The notes below the pieces were generated by a model. It had not been told where the DNA came from. It was given only the letters and a program-made list of their open reading frames with translations, and did no database searches. Source: Pseudomonas beijingensis (lineage in GTDB: Bacteria; Pseudomonadota; Gammaproteobacteria; Pseudomonadales; Pseudomonadaceae). Taken from it: 64,000 bases of DNA. Shown piece after piece: positions 8,152 through 17,292 of the stretch. The stretch's first letter is position 1; each line of letters opens with the position of its first letter. The DNA lies in contig NZ_CP117425.1 in the NCBI RefSeq assembly GCF_030687295.1, positions 1,554,001-1,618,000 on the forward strand, read 5' to 3'. The position numbers were made by a program, and so were the translations under genes.

Positions 8152-9611
8152 TGCATTTGTCCGAATTGAAGAACGCCGGCCGCAGCCCGATCCTGCCGCT
8201 GAGCCTGGAACTGGCAGATGCCGCGGGCCCGGCGCAACTGCAACTGCTTTCGCTGCTGCGGGTGTTGCCGGGGCAGCGTTATGTCGGGGCGGGCGTCTGG
8301 CGTGGTCGGCCGGTGCTGGCCAAATTATTGGTGGGCAGCAAGGCCGCCCGGCATTTCCAGCGGGAACTGCAAGGCGTGCGCCTGCTGGCGGAGCAAGGGC
8401 TGACGACTCCGTTGTTGCTCGCCGATGGCTTGAACGAGGCTGAAGGTGGCTGGTTGTTGTTCGAGTTGCTCGAAGACGCCGAGAGCCTGGGCGATGCCTG
8501 GAAACAGGTCGAAAACCTGCCCTTGCTGGCCGACGAACAGTCGGCGGTGCTGGCCGAAGCCCTCGGCGCCATCGCGCAACTGCACGGCAAAGGCCTGTGG
8601 CAGGAAGACCTGCACCTGGACAACCTGCTGCGCCACGACGGCAAGCTCTACTTGATCGACGGTGCCGGTATCCGCGCTGAGACCCCGGGGCAACCGTTGT
8701 CGCGGCAGAAAGTCCTGGAGAACCTGGGGGTGTTTTTCGCCCAGCTTCCCAAGGCCCTCCAGCCTTTCAATGAAGAGCTGTTGGTGTACTACCTGTTGGG
8801 CAACGCCGAACACGCGCTGCCCATGGAAGCGTTGCAAAAACAGATCGACAAGGTGCAGGCCTGGCGCCTGAAGGATTTCCTCGAAAAAGTCGGGCGCGAG
8901 TGCAGCCTGTTCAGCGTACAGCGCGGGGCGTTCAGCTTGCGGGCAATCCGGCGGGATGAAGAAGCAGCCATGACGCCGGTGCTGGAGCAGGCCGATGCGT
9001 TGCTCGACCAGGGCCACCTGTACAAGACCGGCGGCGCGGCCAGCGTCGGCAAAGTCGAGGCGAACGGTCGCACCTTGGTGATCAAGCGCTACAACATCAA
9101 GAACTTCGCCCACTGGCTCAAGCGCTTCTGGCGCCCGAGTCGCGCCTGGCATTCCTGGCGCGAAGGCCATCGCCTGGCCTTTCTCGGCATCGCTACACCC
9201 AAGCCCTTGGCTTTGCTGGAAAAGCGTGTCCTGTGGCTGCGCCGCGGCGCTTATCTGGTGACCGAGTATTTGTCGGGCCCCGACATCATCGAACGCTTTG
9301 CCCCCTATGTGGAAAGCGGCAACGCCCCCGAGCCTGAATTGCTGGCACTGGACCGGCTGTTCGCCGACCTGATCCGTGAGCGCATCAGCCACGGCGACTT
9401 CAAGGGTCACAACTTGTTCTGGCAGGAGGATCGATGGGCGCTGATCGACCTGGACTCCATGTGCCAACACCGTACCCAGGCCAGCTTCGCCCAGGCCTAC
9501 GCCCGGGATCGCGCGCGGTTCATGCGTAATTGGCCCGAGGGGAGTGCGTTGTATCGGGTGATTGACCAGCGGGTGCCCAAAGCAGTCGATAGCGCCTCGT
9601 CCACTCTATGA
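8151..9611 (+). CDS. wapQ: Two-domain LPS kinase-family protein, WapQ-like (PA5006-type)
   Basis: A 486-residue protein made of two kinase-like halves. The first has a catalytic-loop match QEDLHLDNLL (Asp153) followed by LYLIDGAGI. The second has SHGDFKGHNLF (Asp416) followed by WALIDLDSM. Both halves keep Asp, so each could be active. By synteny it matches PA5006, described as the core kinase WapQ. The ATG at 8151 is preferred over the TTG one codon earlier because it forms the usual TGATG overlap. It is the last gene before a REP-containing gap, so this transcription unit probably ends here. Confidence 0.83.
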   Translation: MHLSELKNAGRSPILPLSLELADAAGPAQLQLLSLLRVLPGQRYVGAGVWRGRPVLAKLLVGSKAARHFQRELQGVRLLAEQGLTTPLLLADGLNEAEGGWLLFELLEDAESLGDAWKQVENLPLLADEQSAVLAEALGAIAQLHGKGLWQEDLHLDNLLRHDGKLYLIDGAGIRAETPGQPLSRQKVLENLGVFFAQLPKALQPFNEELLVYYLLGNAEHALPMEALQKQIDKVQAWRLKDFLEKVGRECSLFSVQRGAFSLRAIRRDEEAAMTPVLEQADALLDQGHLYKTGGAASVGKVEANGRTLVIKRYNIKNFAHWLKRFWRPSRAWHSWREGHRLAFLGIATPKPLALLEKRVLWLRRGAYLVTEYLSGPDIIERFAPYVESGNAPEPELLALDRLFADLIRERISHGDFKGHNLFWQEDRWALIDLDSMCQHRTQASFAQAYARDRARFMRNWPEGSALYRVIDQRVPKAVDSASSTL

Positions 9612-9625
9612 GCCACAAGTGAAGA

Positions 9626-9681
9626 CCTTGCTGCTCGCTTGAGGTCGCCACGGGTCGCATAGACCTACAAGCCGAGCAAGG
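9626..9681 (+). other. Imperfect hairpin after the waaF-wapQ operon
   Basis: CCTTGCT...GAGGTC at 9626-9646 pairs imperfectly with GACCTACAAGCCGAGCAAGG at 9662-9681, just after the wapQ stop. There is no T-run, so it may be a processing or 3'-protecting structure or a Rho-dependent end rather than a classical terminator. Confidence 0.4.
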
Positions 9682-9710
9682 GGGCGGATTCAGGTGTGAA
9701 ATGCACCATC

Positions 9711-9812
9711 GCCATCGCGAGCAAGCTCGCTCCCACAGGTTTTTGTAGTGTTTGCAATATTGTGAACACCCGCAAACCCATGTGGGAGCGAGCTTGCTCG
9801 CGATGGCGGTGG
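9711..9812. repeat. REP pair (wapQ-wapO gap)
   Basis: Two REP units in tail-to-tail inverted arrangement (GCGAGCAAGCTCGCTCCCAC at 9717-9736 and its reverse complement from 9782) are separated by an AT-richer linker. They sit in the 390-bp gene-free stretch 9612-10001, which otherwise holds only the operon-end hairpin and the wapO promoter region. Confidence 0.9.
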
Positions 9813-9902
9813 TTCAGCTACATGGATACCGTCAATAAACGCCCGAACGGCAAAGCCCCAAGCTCCCCACTCACCGCTAGAGGCTTAAGATCGCTTTTAA
9901 GC

Positions 9903-9908
9903 TATAAT
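9903..9908 (+). promoter_or_regulatory. Candidate sigma-70 -10 box upstream of wapO
   Basis: A perfect TATAAT lies about 95 nt before the wapO GTG start, followed by CCCGCCC. The -35 region (around 9880) is poor, so this would depend on the strong -10 element or on an activator. It suggests the second half of the core cluster has its own promoter after the REP pair. Confidence 0.4.
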
Positions 9909-10001
9909 CCCGCCCTTTAGCTGCCCCGCACCCTTGGCGCGCGGCACCTCCATTTTTCGCGGCGCTTGGCGCCCGTATGCAGATAGAAGAGGCTAGACCC
10001 T

Positions 10002-11759
10002 GTGGCATTGACGATTCTTGGCCTGTCCGGCGCCCTTAGCCATGATCCTTCCGCCGCGCTGTACATTGACGGCAAGCTGATCGCGGCGGCTGAGGAAGAG
10101 CGCTTCGTACGCGATAAACATGCAAAGAACCGCATGCCCTACGAGTCGGCGAAGTTCTGCCTGGAGCAGGCCGGCATCAAGCCTTCCGATGTCGATGTGG
10201 TGGCGATTCCCTTCGCCCCGATCAGCCTGTTCGGCGAAGCACGCTGGCACTACGCCAAACGTTACTGGTACGCCCCGGATCGCGCCCTCGACGCGATCCT
10301 GATGGGCAATCGTCGCTACAAGCGTTATCGCCGCAAGATCGTCTGGTGCCTGGAGCAATTGGGCTTCGACCCGAAAAAAATCAAGATCGAACCGGTCGAG
10401 CATCACTTGGCCCACGCCTCCAGCGCCTATCACTGCTCGGGCTTCCAGGAAAAAACCGCGATCCTGGGCATCGACGGCAAGGGCGAATACGCCACGACCT
10501 TCTTCGGCTACGGTGAAAACGGCAAGATCCACAAGATCAAGGAATTCTTCGACCCGGACTCCCTGGGCGGCCTGTACGGTGCGATCACCGAGTTTCTCGG
10601 TTTTGAAATGCTCGACGGCGAATTCAAGGTCATGGGCATGGCGCCTTACGGCGATGCCACCAAGTACGATTTCTCCCGTCTGGCCTCGTTCGAAAACGGC
10701 GAGCTGGTGATCAACACCGACTACGCCAACGTAATCGGCCTGCGCCGCTATAAAGAGAAGGGCAAGGGCTTCTACTTCTCGCCGAAGCTGATCGAATGGC
10801 TCGGCCCTAAACGTGAAGGCGACATCGCCGACGAGCCGTACATCCACTATGCGGCGAGCATGCAGGCGCTGTTCGAGAAGCTCGCGCTGCAAATGATCGA
10901 CCACTATCTGGGCGACGTGCTCAAGGAAACCGGCAAGCTGGCCTTCGCCGGTGGCTGCGCGTTGAACGTCAAGCTGAACCAGAAAATCATCGCCCGTGAC
11001 GACGTCAAGGAGCTGTTCGTGCAACCGGCCTCCGGCGACGCCGGTACGGCGGTGGGTGCGGCGGCGTATGTGTCCCACGCCCGTGGCGTGCCGGTGGAGA
11101 AGATGGAACACGTCTACCTCGGCCCGGCCTACAGCAACGAAGACGTGATCGCTGCGTGCGCCCGTCATCCGAGCAAGCCTGCGTGGCGCAAGATCGACAA
11201 CACCCCCGAGCGCATCGCCAAGATCATGGTCGACGGCAACCCGGTGGCCTGGTTCCAGGGGCGCATGGAGTTTGGCCCGCGTGCCCTGGGCGGTCGTTCG
11301 ATCATCGGCTGCCCAAGCGCCAGCGGCGTGGCCGATCGGATCAACGAGCAGATCAAGTTCCGCGAGCGCTGGAGGCCTTTCTGCCCGTCGATGCTCGACA
11401 CCGTTGCGCCGCAGATGATCAAGGTCGATCACCCTGCACCGTTCATGACCTTCACTTTCGAAGTGGCCGAAGAATGGAAAACCCGCGTGCCGGAAGTCGT
11501 CCATGAAGACGGCACCTCCCGGGCCCAGGTGCTCAAGCGCGAATACAACCCGCGCTACTACGACATGATGAAGGCCCTGGAAGTGCTGACCGGTAACGGC
11601 GTGTCGCTGAACACCTCGCTCAACCGTCGTGGCGAACCGATGATCTGCTCGCCGACCGACGCGCTGAACATGTTCTTCGGTTCCGACCTACAGTATCTGA
11701 TCATGGAAGACATTCTGGTGGTCAAAGACGGCGTGGACGCTTATGACACGCTCGGCTGA
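10002..11759 (+). CDS. wapO: LPS core carbamoyltransferase (NodU/CmcH family)
   Basis: A 585-residue O-carbamoyltransferase that uses carbamoyl phosphate; in P. aeruginosa the PA5005 orthologue is thought to carbamoylate heptose II of the core. The N-terminal ASKHA-type domain starts LTILGLSGALSHDPSAAL and contains VEHHLAHASSAYHCSG, with metal-binding histidines. The C-terminal domain has FQGRMEFGPRALGGRSI, the family hallmark. The start is GTG at 10002; no nearby ATG fits the conserved beginning. wapH overlaps its end by 17 nt. Family assignment is firm; the acceptor and the symbol are by synteny. Confidence 0.9.
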   Translation: MALTILGLSGALSHDPSAALYIDGKLIAAAEEERFVRDKHAKNRMPYESAKFCLEQAGIKPSDVDVVAIPFAPISLFGEARWHYAKRYWYAPDRALDAILMGNRRYKRYRRKIVWCLEQLGFDPKKIKIEPVEHHLAHASSAYHCSGFQEKTAILGIDGKGEYATTFFGYGENGKIHKIKEFFDPDSLGGLYGAITEFLGFEMLDGEFKVMGMAPYGDATKYDFSRLASFENGELVINTDYANVIGLRRYKEKGKGFYFSPKLIEWLGPKREGDIADEPYIHYAASMQALFEKLALQMIDHYLGDVLKETGKLAFAGGCALNVKLNQKIIARDDVKELFVQPASGDAGTAVGAAAYVSHARGVPVEKMEHVYLGPAYSNEDVIAACARHPSKPAWRKIDNTPERIAKIMVDGNPVAWFQGRMEFGPRALGGRSIIGCPSASGVADRINEQIKFRERWRPFCPSMLDTVAPQMIKVDHPAPFMTFTFEVAEEWKTRVPEVVHEDGTSRAQVLKREYNPRYYDMMKALEVLTGNGVSLNTSLNRRGEPMICSPTDALNMFFGSDLQYLIMEDILVVKDGVDAYDTLG

Positions 11760-12873
11760 GCGACATGTGCTGCAGTTCTGCCACGGTTATGACGGGCCGT
11801 TCCTGGACTGCGCCCGTCAGTACGCCAGCCTGTTCGCGGGTACTGGCTATCGCGTGACCACGGTGTTCCTCACCGGGGCGGCGGATGCGCTAGTCGCCGC
11901 CGCCTGTGCCTCGGACGAGGTGCTGTTCATGGAATACAGCTCCAGCGCCATTCGTGGCCTGAAGCTGGGCGCCATCGGCGATCTGCGCAAGATCGCCGCC
12001 TCGCGCAATTTCAGTTTCTGCATTGGCCATCGTTTCAAGCCGATCTACATCGCCCTGCTGGGTACCCGCCTGCCGGTGATTGGCGTGCACCATGCCTTTG
12101 GCGACTACCACCGACGTACCCGTCGGCTGTTCGCCGAGGTCTTTCGCAAGCGCCTGAGCCTGCTCGGGGTTTCCGATGCGGTGCGTGACGACATGCGCCG
12201 TTGCCTGGCGAAATGGCCGGCCAGCCGGATCCAGACCCTCTACAACCGCATCGACCTTGATGCCGTCCAAGCCAGCCTGGTCTCCCGGGAGGAGGCGCGG
12301 CACACCCTGGGGCTGGACGCGCATGCCTGGATTATCGGCAATGTCGGCCGCCTGCACCCGGACAAGGATCAAGCCACCTTGTTGCGCGGTTTTGCGGCGG
12401 CGCTGGCGTATCTGCCGGCCAACAGCCAGTTGGCGATTCTCGGTGAGGGTCGCCGGGAGCAATCGCTTCGGGCCTTGGCGCTGGAACTGGGCATTGCCGA
12501 TCGTGTGCTGTTGCTCGGCCAGGTGCCCGAGGCGCGCCGTTATTTTCGCGCTTTTGATGTGTTTGCCCTCAGCTCCGACCACGAACCATTCGGCATGGTG
12601 CTGCTCGAGGCCATGGCTGCCGGCGTACCGTTGTTGGCCACGGCCTGCGGTGGTGCCAAGGAAGTGGTCGAAGGCGTCGGCATCCTGTTTCCGCTGGGCG
12701 ACGCCGAGCACATGGCCCAAGGGCTGCAACACCTGGCGGCCATGGACGATCTGCAGCGTCGCCAATGCGCCGAGCTGATGCTCGATCGCTTGCGCGAACG
12801 TTTTTCGGATCGCGCCGTACGCGAGGCATTCTGGCGTTTGCCCCAAGTCACCGAACTGGCGCCGAGGGCCTGA
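11743..12873 (+). CDS. wapH: Core glycosyltransferase WapH (GT4)
   Basis: GT4 glycosyltransferase of 376 residues, matching PA5004 by position, which acts in outer-core assembly. A glycosyltransferase-4-like N-terminal domain is followed by a C-terminal domain with GRLHPDKDQATLLRGF and the E-x7-E motif EPFGMVLLEAMAAGVP. The ATG at 11743 overlaps the carbamoyltransferase; mig-14 starts on its stop codon (TGATG). The transferred sugar (glucose in PAO1) is inferred. Confidence 0.88.
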   Translation: MTRSAERHVLQFCHGYDGPFLDCARQYASLFAGTGYRVTTVFLTGAADALVAAACASDEVLFMEYSSSAIRGLKLGAIGDLRKIAASRNFSFCIGHRFKPIYIALLGTRLPVIGVHHAFGDYHRRTRRLFAEVFRKRLSLLGVSDAVRDDMRRCLAKWPASRIQTLYNRIDLDAVQASLVSREEARHTLGLDAHAWIIGNVGRLHPDKDQATLLRGFAAALAYLPANSQLAILGEGRREQSLRALALELGIADRVLLLGQVPEARRYFRAFDVFALSSDHEPFGMVLLEAMAAGVPLLATACGGAKEVVEGVGILFPLGDAEHMAQGLQHLAAMDDLQRRQCAELMLDRLRERFSDRAVREAFWRLPQVTELAPRA

Positions 12874-13769
12874 TGCTCAACCGATTCCAAGGCTGGCGCG
12901 AGCGCGGCTGGACCGCCGTAGACGCGTCAATGTATGCCCAGGCCTGGCAGCGTTTTGGCGGCAGCGTGGCCACCCATCCCCAGGTGGTCGAGCGCCTGGC
13001 GGCCCTGGCCGGGATTCCCGTGCGTTACCTGGCCTTCGAGCAGGGTGGTGAACTCAAGGCCGCCATACCGACCTGGGGGCGCGACCTGGCACTGTCCAAA
13101 GACGTGCTCAAGCGCAGCGGCAAGAAGGGCTTGTTCGACCTGGGCAATGCCGAGTTGATCCTACCGGCGGCACCCGATGCACAAGCGCCGCTGCGTCATC
13201 GCGGACGTTACCTGTCAGCCCTCAACGAGGGACGCTTCAGTGGCTTGAAGTTGCAGCAAGAGCAACTGGCCATGGCCCGCACGCCGGAAGAGTTGTCCAA
13301 GAAGTTTCGCTACAACCAGCGCCGTGAACTGCGTTTGCTGGAAGAGGCGGGCGGCGTGGTGCGGCCGGTGGGCGAGTTTTCCAGCGCCGAGCTGGCCGCG
13401 ATCTATTGTGACCTGTTCTTGCGTCGCTGGGGCTTTGCGGCCACCGGTGCCGAGCGCATGGGCGAGGTGATCGAGCTGCTGCGCGAATGGCTGATCGGCT
13501 CGGTGATCTTTCTCAACGATGCACCGATTGCCATCCAACTGGTGTATCGCGTCGAAGCGCCCGAGTGGATCAGCGTCGAGTACATCAACGGTGGCGTCGA
13601 CCCGCAGACCCGCGAATTCAGCCCCGGCAGCGTGTTGAGCTTCCTCAACACCCAAAGCGCCTGGGAACATGCCCGCGCCGCCGGCAAACCGTTGCGTTTT
13701 TCGTTCGGCCGGGCGGACCGGGAATACAAGGACCGTTGGTGCAACCCTGTGCCGGTGTTTACCGTATGA
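12873..13769 (+). CDS. mig-14: Mig-14-like protein
   Basis: A 298-residue homologue of Salmonella Mig-14, linked there to survival against antimicrobial peptides, and matching PA5003. The second half carries a GNAT/FemX-like acyltransferase fold pattern (YNQRRELRLLEEAGG, then YINGGVDPQTREFSPGSVL). The ATG at 12873 gives the conserved MLNRFQGWRERGW start and overlaps the wapH stop. Placement in the core operon supports a role in modifying the cell surface; the exact reaction is not known. Confidence 0.85.
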   Translation: MLNRFQGWRERGWTAVDASMYAQAWQRFGGSVATHPQVVERLAALAGIPVRYLAFEQGGELKAAIPTWGRDLALSKDVLKRSGKKGLFDLGNAELILPAAPDAQAPLRHRGRYLSALNEGRFSGLKLQQEQLAMARTPEELSKKFRYNQRRELRLLEEAGGVVRPVGEFSSAELAAIYCDLFLRRWGFAATGAERMGEVIELLREWLIGSVIFLNDAPIAIQLVYRVEAPEWISVEYINGGVDPQTREFSPGSVLSFLNTQSAWEHARAAGKPLRFSFGRADREYKDRWCNPVPVFTV

Positions 13770-15193
13770 ACCCACCCATGAGTCGCAAGCAACAGTTACT
13801 CAGGCGCCACCGTCGCAACAAGCGTGTGGGGTTGTTACTCGCCCTTGTGGTGTTGGTGGTGCTGGGCGTCACGGTGGCCTGGTGGTTGCCCCTGGTCCTG
13901 GCGGTGCTGGGCTGGATCGCCCATGAGGCGTGGTTCGCCGATCATCTGTTCTACTCGCCTCGGGAAGATTACCAATACAGCTTCCCGCCGTTCACCCAGC
14001 AACCCAAGGTGCATTTGAATGCCGGGCGGCTCCGGTTGGACGAGGGCGTGATTCTCGATGAGGGCGCGACGCTGATCCTCGCGCTACGGATCAAGAGCAC
14101 CTGGCTGGGACGCTTCATCGACCCGCTCGTCGAGTTGTCGGGCGGTGAAAGGGACCTGCAAACGTTCGAGCGTGGGGTCGACGGCCTGCGCTATCTCAAC
14201 CTCAGCGAGCAGGGCCCGGCGTTGTCCCGGGGCGAGCTGCGCCTGCGCGGGCGCCATTGCCGTTTGCTGGGCGAGCCGACGTTGTGGTCGTTCACGCCGC
14301 CGCCGGTGCAGCAACGGGTGATGGTCATCGCGCCCCACGCCGATGACGCCGAATTGGCTGCCTACGGCTTGTACAGCCAGGCTGACGAGGCCTGGATCGT
14401 GACGTTGACCGCGGGTGAAATCGAAGCCGGGCATTATCAGAAGATGGGCCTGGACAGCGTCGAAGCCGCTCGGCTCAAGGGCCGTTTGCGAGCCTGGGAC
14501 AGCATTGCTGTGCCGCGTTGGGCCGGGGTGCCTGAAGCGCACTGTGTGCAGCTGGGTTACTTCTGTCTGCAACTGGCGGCCATGCAAGCCGCGCCGAGCC
14601 AGCCCCAGGGCTCTCGCGAGGCGGGCCTGAGCGATACCCGGTTGTTCCGCCAGTTGAACCCGTTCGCCCTGCCGGGCGATGCCGACGGCGCGCCCACCTG
14701 GAACAACCTGCTGGCAGACCTGCGTGAACTGCTGCTCAAGGCGCGTCCCGAGGTCATTGTGTTGCCGCACCCGACCCTTGATCCGCACCCCGATCATCTC
14801 TGCGCCCATCATGCCGTCCTGCAAGCCCTCGAAGGCTTGGCGTGGCAACCGACCACGCTGTTGGGCTACGCCAATCACCTGCACGACAATGACCGCTGGC
14901 CCATGGGGAATGCGGGAGATGGCGTGGCGCTGCCGCCGGTCTTTGATCCGGATCGACTGATGCAACCCCTCAGCCTGCCACTGCCATTGGCGGTCCAGCG
15001 GGACAAGGCCATGGCCCTGGGGATGATGCATGACCTGCAACCTCCGGCGCCGCTGAAGCGACGGTTGCGGCGATTGATCCAGTACGTTCTGACTCGTAGA
15101 GTGAGATCCGTTTATGGCGAGAACGATTTTTTCCGCAAAACGGTCAGGCGTCACGAACTCCTTTGGCTGCTGACACCGGTGAAGCACCGATAA
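13766..15193 (+). CDS. dnpA: PIG-L family de-N-acetylase DnpA
   Basis: A 475-residue inner-membrane-anchored PIG-L deacetylase, PA5002 type, named DnpA for its link to antibiotic persistence in P. aeruginosa. A cytoplasmic basic N terminus is followed by one or two membrane segments (residues about 20-50). The zinc motif PHADDAE appears in VMVIAPHADDAELAAYG, and a second histidine-rich region, PTLDPHPDHLCAHHAVL, follows. ATG 13766 overlaps the mig-14 stop by 4 nt. The substrate is presumably an N-acetylated sugar of the LPS core or of a surface glycan. Confidence 0.88.
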   Translation: MNPPMSRKQQLLRRHRRNKRVGLLLALVVLVVLGVTVAWWLPLVLAVLGWIAHEAWFADHLFYSPREDYQYSFPPFTQQPKVHLNAGRLRLDEGVILDEGATLILALRIKSTWLGRFIDPLVELSGGERDLQTFERGVDGLRYLNLSEQGPALSRGELRLRGRHCRLLGEPTLWSFTPPPVQQRVMVIAPHADDAELAAYGLYSQADEAWIVTLTAGEIEAGHYQKMGLDSVEAARLKGRLRAWDSIAVPRWAGVPEAHCVQLGYFCLQLAAMQAAPSQPQGSREAGLSDTRLFRQLNPFALPGDADGAPTWNNLLADLRELLLKARPEVIVLPHPTLDPHPDHLCAHHAVLQALEGLAWQPTTLLGYANHLHDNDRWPMGNAGDGVALPPVFDPDRLMQPLSLPLPLAVQRDKAMALGMMHDLQPPAPLKRRLRRLIQYVLTRRVRSVYGENDFFRKTVRRHELLWLLTPVKHR

Positions 15194-15213
15194 CACATAG
15201 ATGATGACGCATA

Positions 15214-15233
15214 ACGGGGCCTAACGTCCCCGT
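15214..15233 (+). terminator. Candidate terminator after dnpA
   Basis: Hairpin ACGGGG-CCTAACGT-CCCCGT with a short CCTTATT tail lies in the 62-bp gap between dnpA and the next gene. The T-run is weak, so it may only attenuate read-through. Confidence 0.45.
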
Positions 15234-15255
15234 CCTTATTGAATGTGAGTTTGCT

Positions 15256-16141
15256 GTGATCAATCCATGCCCGCGTATTCTTTTTATCATTCCGTATTTC
15301 GGACGCTGGCCGTTCTGGATGCCGTTGTTTCTCGAAAGTTGCCGGCGTAACGCCGATATTGATTGGCTGTTGTTCAGCGATTGCGGTGTTCCGGACAATC
15401 TTCCTCCTAACGTGACGGTCGAAAGCACCACGTTCGAGGCGTATTGCCAGCTTGGTTTCACGGCGGTTAGAGATCGATTTCAGGCCAAAGCAGCCCTACA
15501 AACTGTGTGATATCAAGCCCGCCCTCGGCTACATCCATGCCGATCGTCTCGACGGCTACGATTTTTGGGCCTTTGGCGATATTGACGTGGTGTACGGTGA
15601 TCTTCGGCAGTATTTCACCGCTGAACGCCTGGCCAGTCGCGACGTATTTTCAACCCATGAGCGACGTGTCGCCGGTCATTTGTGCTTGATACGCAACACG
15701 GCTCGTGCGCGTGAAGTGTTCAAGCTGATCAAGCGCTGGAAAGAACGGTTTACCGACGATCAGCACCACGCGTTGGATGAAGGCGCGTTCAGTCGTATTT
15801 TCCTGTGGCGCAAGAATTTCCCCGAGCCGCTGTTTACCCTGGTGGGTAAATTCAATCCGTGGCGTCGACGCAGTGAGTTCACCGAGGCGTTCAGTACGCC
15901 GGGTGGTTGCGTAAAATGGCACGACGGTTCGGAGAACTTCCCCCTTCGCTGGTATTGGCGCAATGGTCGCCTGACGAATGATCGGGATGGGGACCGTGGT
16001 TTCCCCTATTTTCATTTCGTCTGCTGGAAGCGCAACGAGTGGGCGGCCTTGCCCGAGCCCGATCCTGCCGCAATACAACGGCTGGCGACATCGCCTGCGT
16101 GGGCGATTGATGCGGCAGGTTTCCACCAAGGAGAATTATGA
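15256..16141 (+). pseudogene. DUF6625-type cell-surface polysaccharide gene, frameshifted
   Basis: Two overlapping reading frames make one protein. The 5' part (GTG at 15256, PRILFIIPYFGRWPFWMPLF) runs to about 15451, and the 3' part (PYKLCDIKPALGYIH...DFWAFGDIDVVYGDL) continues in the +1 frame to 16141. Removing one T at 15452-15453 (CAGCTTGG to CAGCTGG) restores a continuous 294-residue protein of the DUF6625 type, a small glycosyltransferase-like family found in polysaccharide loci. The stop overlaps ssg by 4 nt. Given similar lesions elsewhere in the window, sequence error is at least as likely as true inactivation. Confidence 0.75.
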
Positions 16142-17292
16142 GTCAGCGGTTGAAGGTGCTGCAGCTGCAGCCGGATTACAACGTTAAGCAGCACGATTTC
16201 GCCGATCTTGCGGAACAGATCGTCAAGGCCTTGCCGAATGAACGCTACGAGGTGACAGCGGCCTTTTTGCGAGGTCGCCCAGGGCCTGGTGAAGCGGTCA
16301 GTCGGGCCGGCCGCTCGGTTTATTTCGAGTTTTCCGACAAGGCGCTCAAGGGAATGCGCCTTCGTGCGATGTGGCAGTTGTATCAATTCTGCCGCCGGGA
16401 ACAGTTCGATGTGGTCGTGTGCAATCGTTTCAAACCCGTCAACATGATGCTGCAGCTCAACCGATGGTTGAAAATCCCGCTGTGCATCGGTATCTCCCAT
16501 GGGTTCGGAGAATATGACCGGTTTTATCGTCGCCGCCAGACGCAGCGCCTGGTGGATCGCCATTGGCGTTTCGTTGGCGTGTCGCCGGCCGTTAAACAGT
16601 ATCTGCTGGATTGTCATTGCGGCTTTACCGACGCCAATACCTATGCCATTACCAACGCCATCGACATCGAGCAGGCAGAAGCCTTGCAGCACCCGCGCGA
16701 GCGTGCTCGTGAACTGTTGGGTATCAGCCCTTCGGTGAGACTGATTGGCGCGTTGGGCCGATTGGTGCCGGTCAAGGGGCACACCTACCTGCTGCAGGCT
16801 TTTGCCGCGCTCAAGGACAAATACCCCACGGCCCAACTGGCGATCATCGGTGCCGGACGAGAGGAGTCCAAGCTGGCAGCGCAGATCGATCAGTTGGGCC
16901 TTAGGGAGCGCGCGCATCTGCTGGGTTTCAAGGAAAACGCTCTGCAATACGTGAGGGCATTCGATATCTGGACCATGCCCTCCCTGGCCGAAGGCTTGGG
17001 CCTGGCGTTGCTGGAAGGCATGAGTGGACATCTGCCCGTGATCGCTTCGGACGTACCGGCGATGTTGCCATTGATCCAAGGTGCCGAAGGTCTGGCGGTA
17101 ACGCCCGCCGATGTACCGAGCCTGATAACGGCACTCGACACCTACCTGGGGCTTTCGGACGCCGAGCTCAAGGCTTGTGGCGAGCGCGCCTATCGGTACC
17201 TTGTCGAGCAGCACGACATCGAAGTGTTCCGTCGGCAATACCTTGAGTTGATCGAGACCGGCCTGAATGAAGCCCAGAAGGAGCAGCCATGA
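16138..17292 (+). CDS. ssg: Ssg-like cell-surface glycosyltransferase (GT4)
   Basis: A 384-residue GT4 transferase corresponding to Ssg (PA5001), which affects LPS/exopolysaccharide, motility and phage sensitivity in Pseudomonas. The N-terminal acceptor domain has GISHGFGEYDRFYRRR. The donor domain has GALGRLVPVKGHTYLLQAF and the E-x7-E stretch EGLGLALLEGMSGHLPV. It is similar in layout to WapH, suggesting an old duplication. It overlaps both neighbours by 4 nt, so it is co-translated with the DUF6625 gene and wapR. Confidence 0.88.
   Translation: MSQRLKVLQLQPDYNVKQHDFADLAEQIVKALPNERYEVTAAFLRGRPGPGEAVSRAGRSVYFEFSDKALKGMRLRAMWQLYQFCRREQFDVVVCNRFKPVNMMLQLNRWLKIPLCIGISHGFGEYDRFYRRRQTQRLVDRHWRFVGVSPAVKQYLLDCHCGFTDANTYAITNAIDIEQAEALQHPRERARELLGISPSVRLIGALGRLVPVKGHTYLLQAFAALKDKYPTAQLAIIGAGREESKLAAQIDQLGLRERAHLLGFKENALQYVRAFDIWTMPSLAEGLGLALLEGMSGHLPVIASDVPAMLPLIQGAEGLAVTPADVPSLITALDTYLGLSDAELKACGERAYRYLVEQHDIEVFRRQYLELIETGLNEAQKEQP

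Noticed and set aside
13487..13765. N-terminal extension of DnpA by 93 codons
   Set aside because: The extension lies wholly inside mig-14 in another frame; ATG 13766 with the 4-nt overlap is the natural start.
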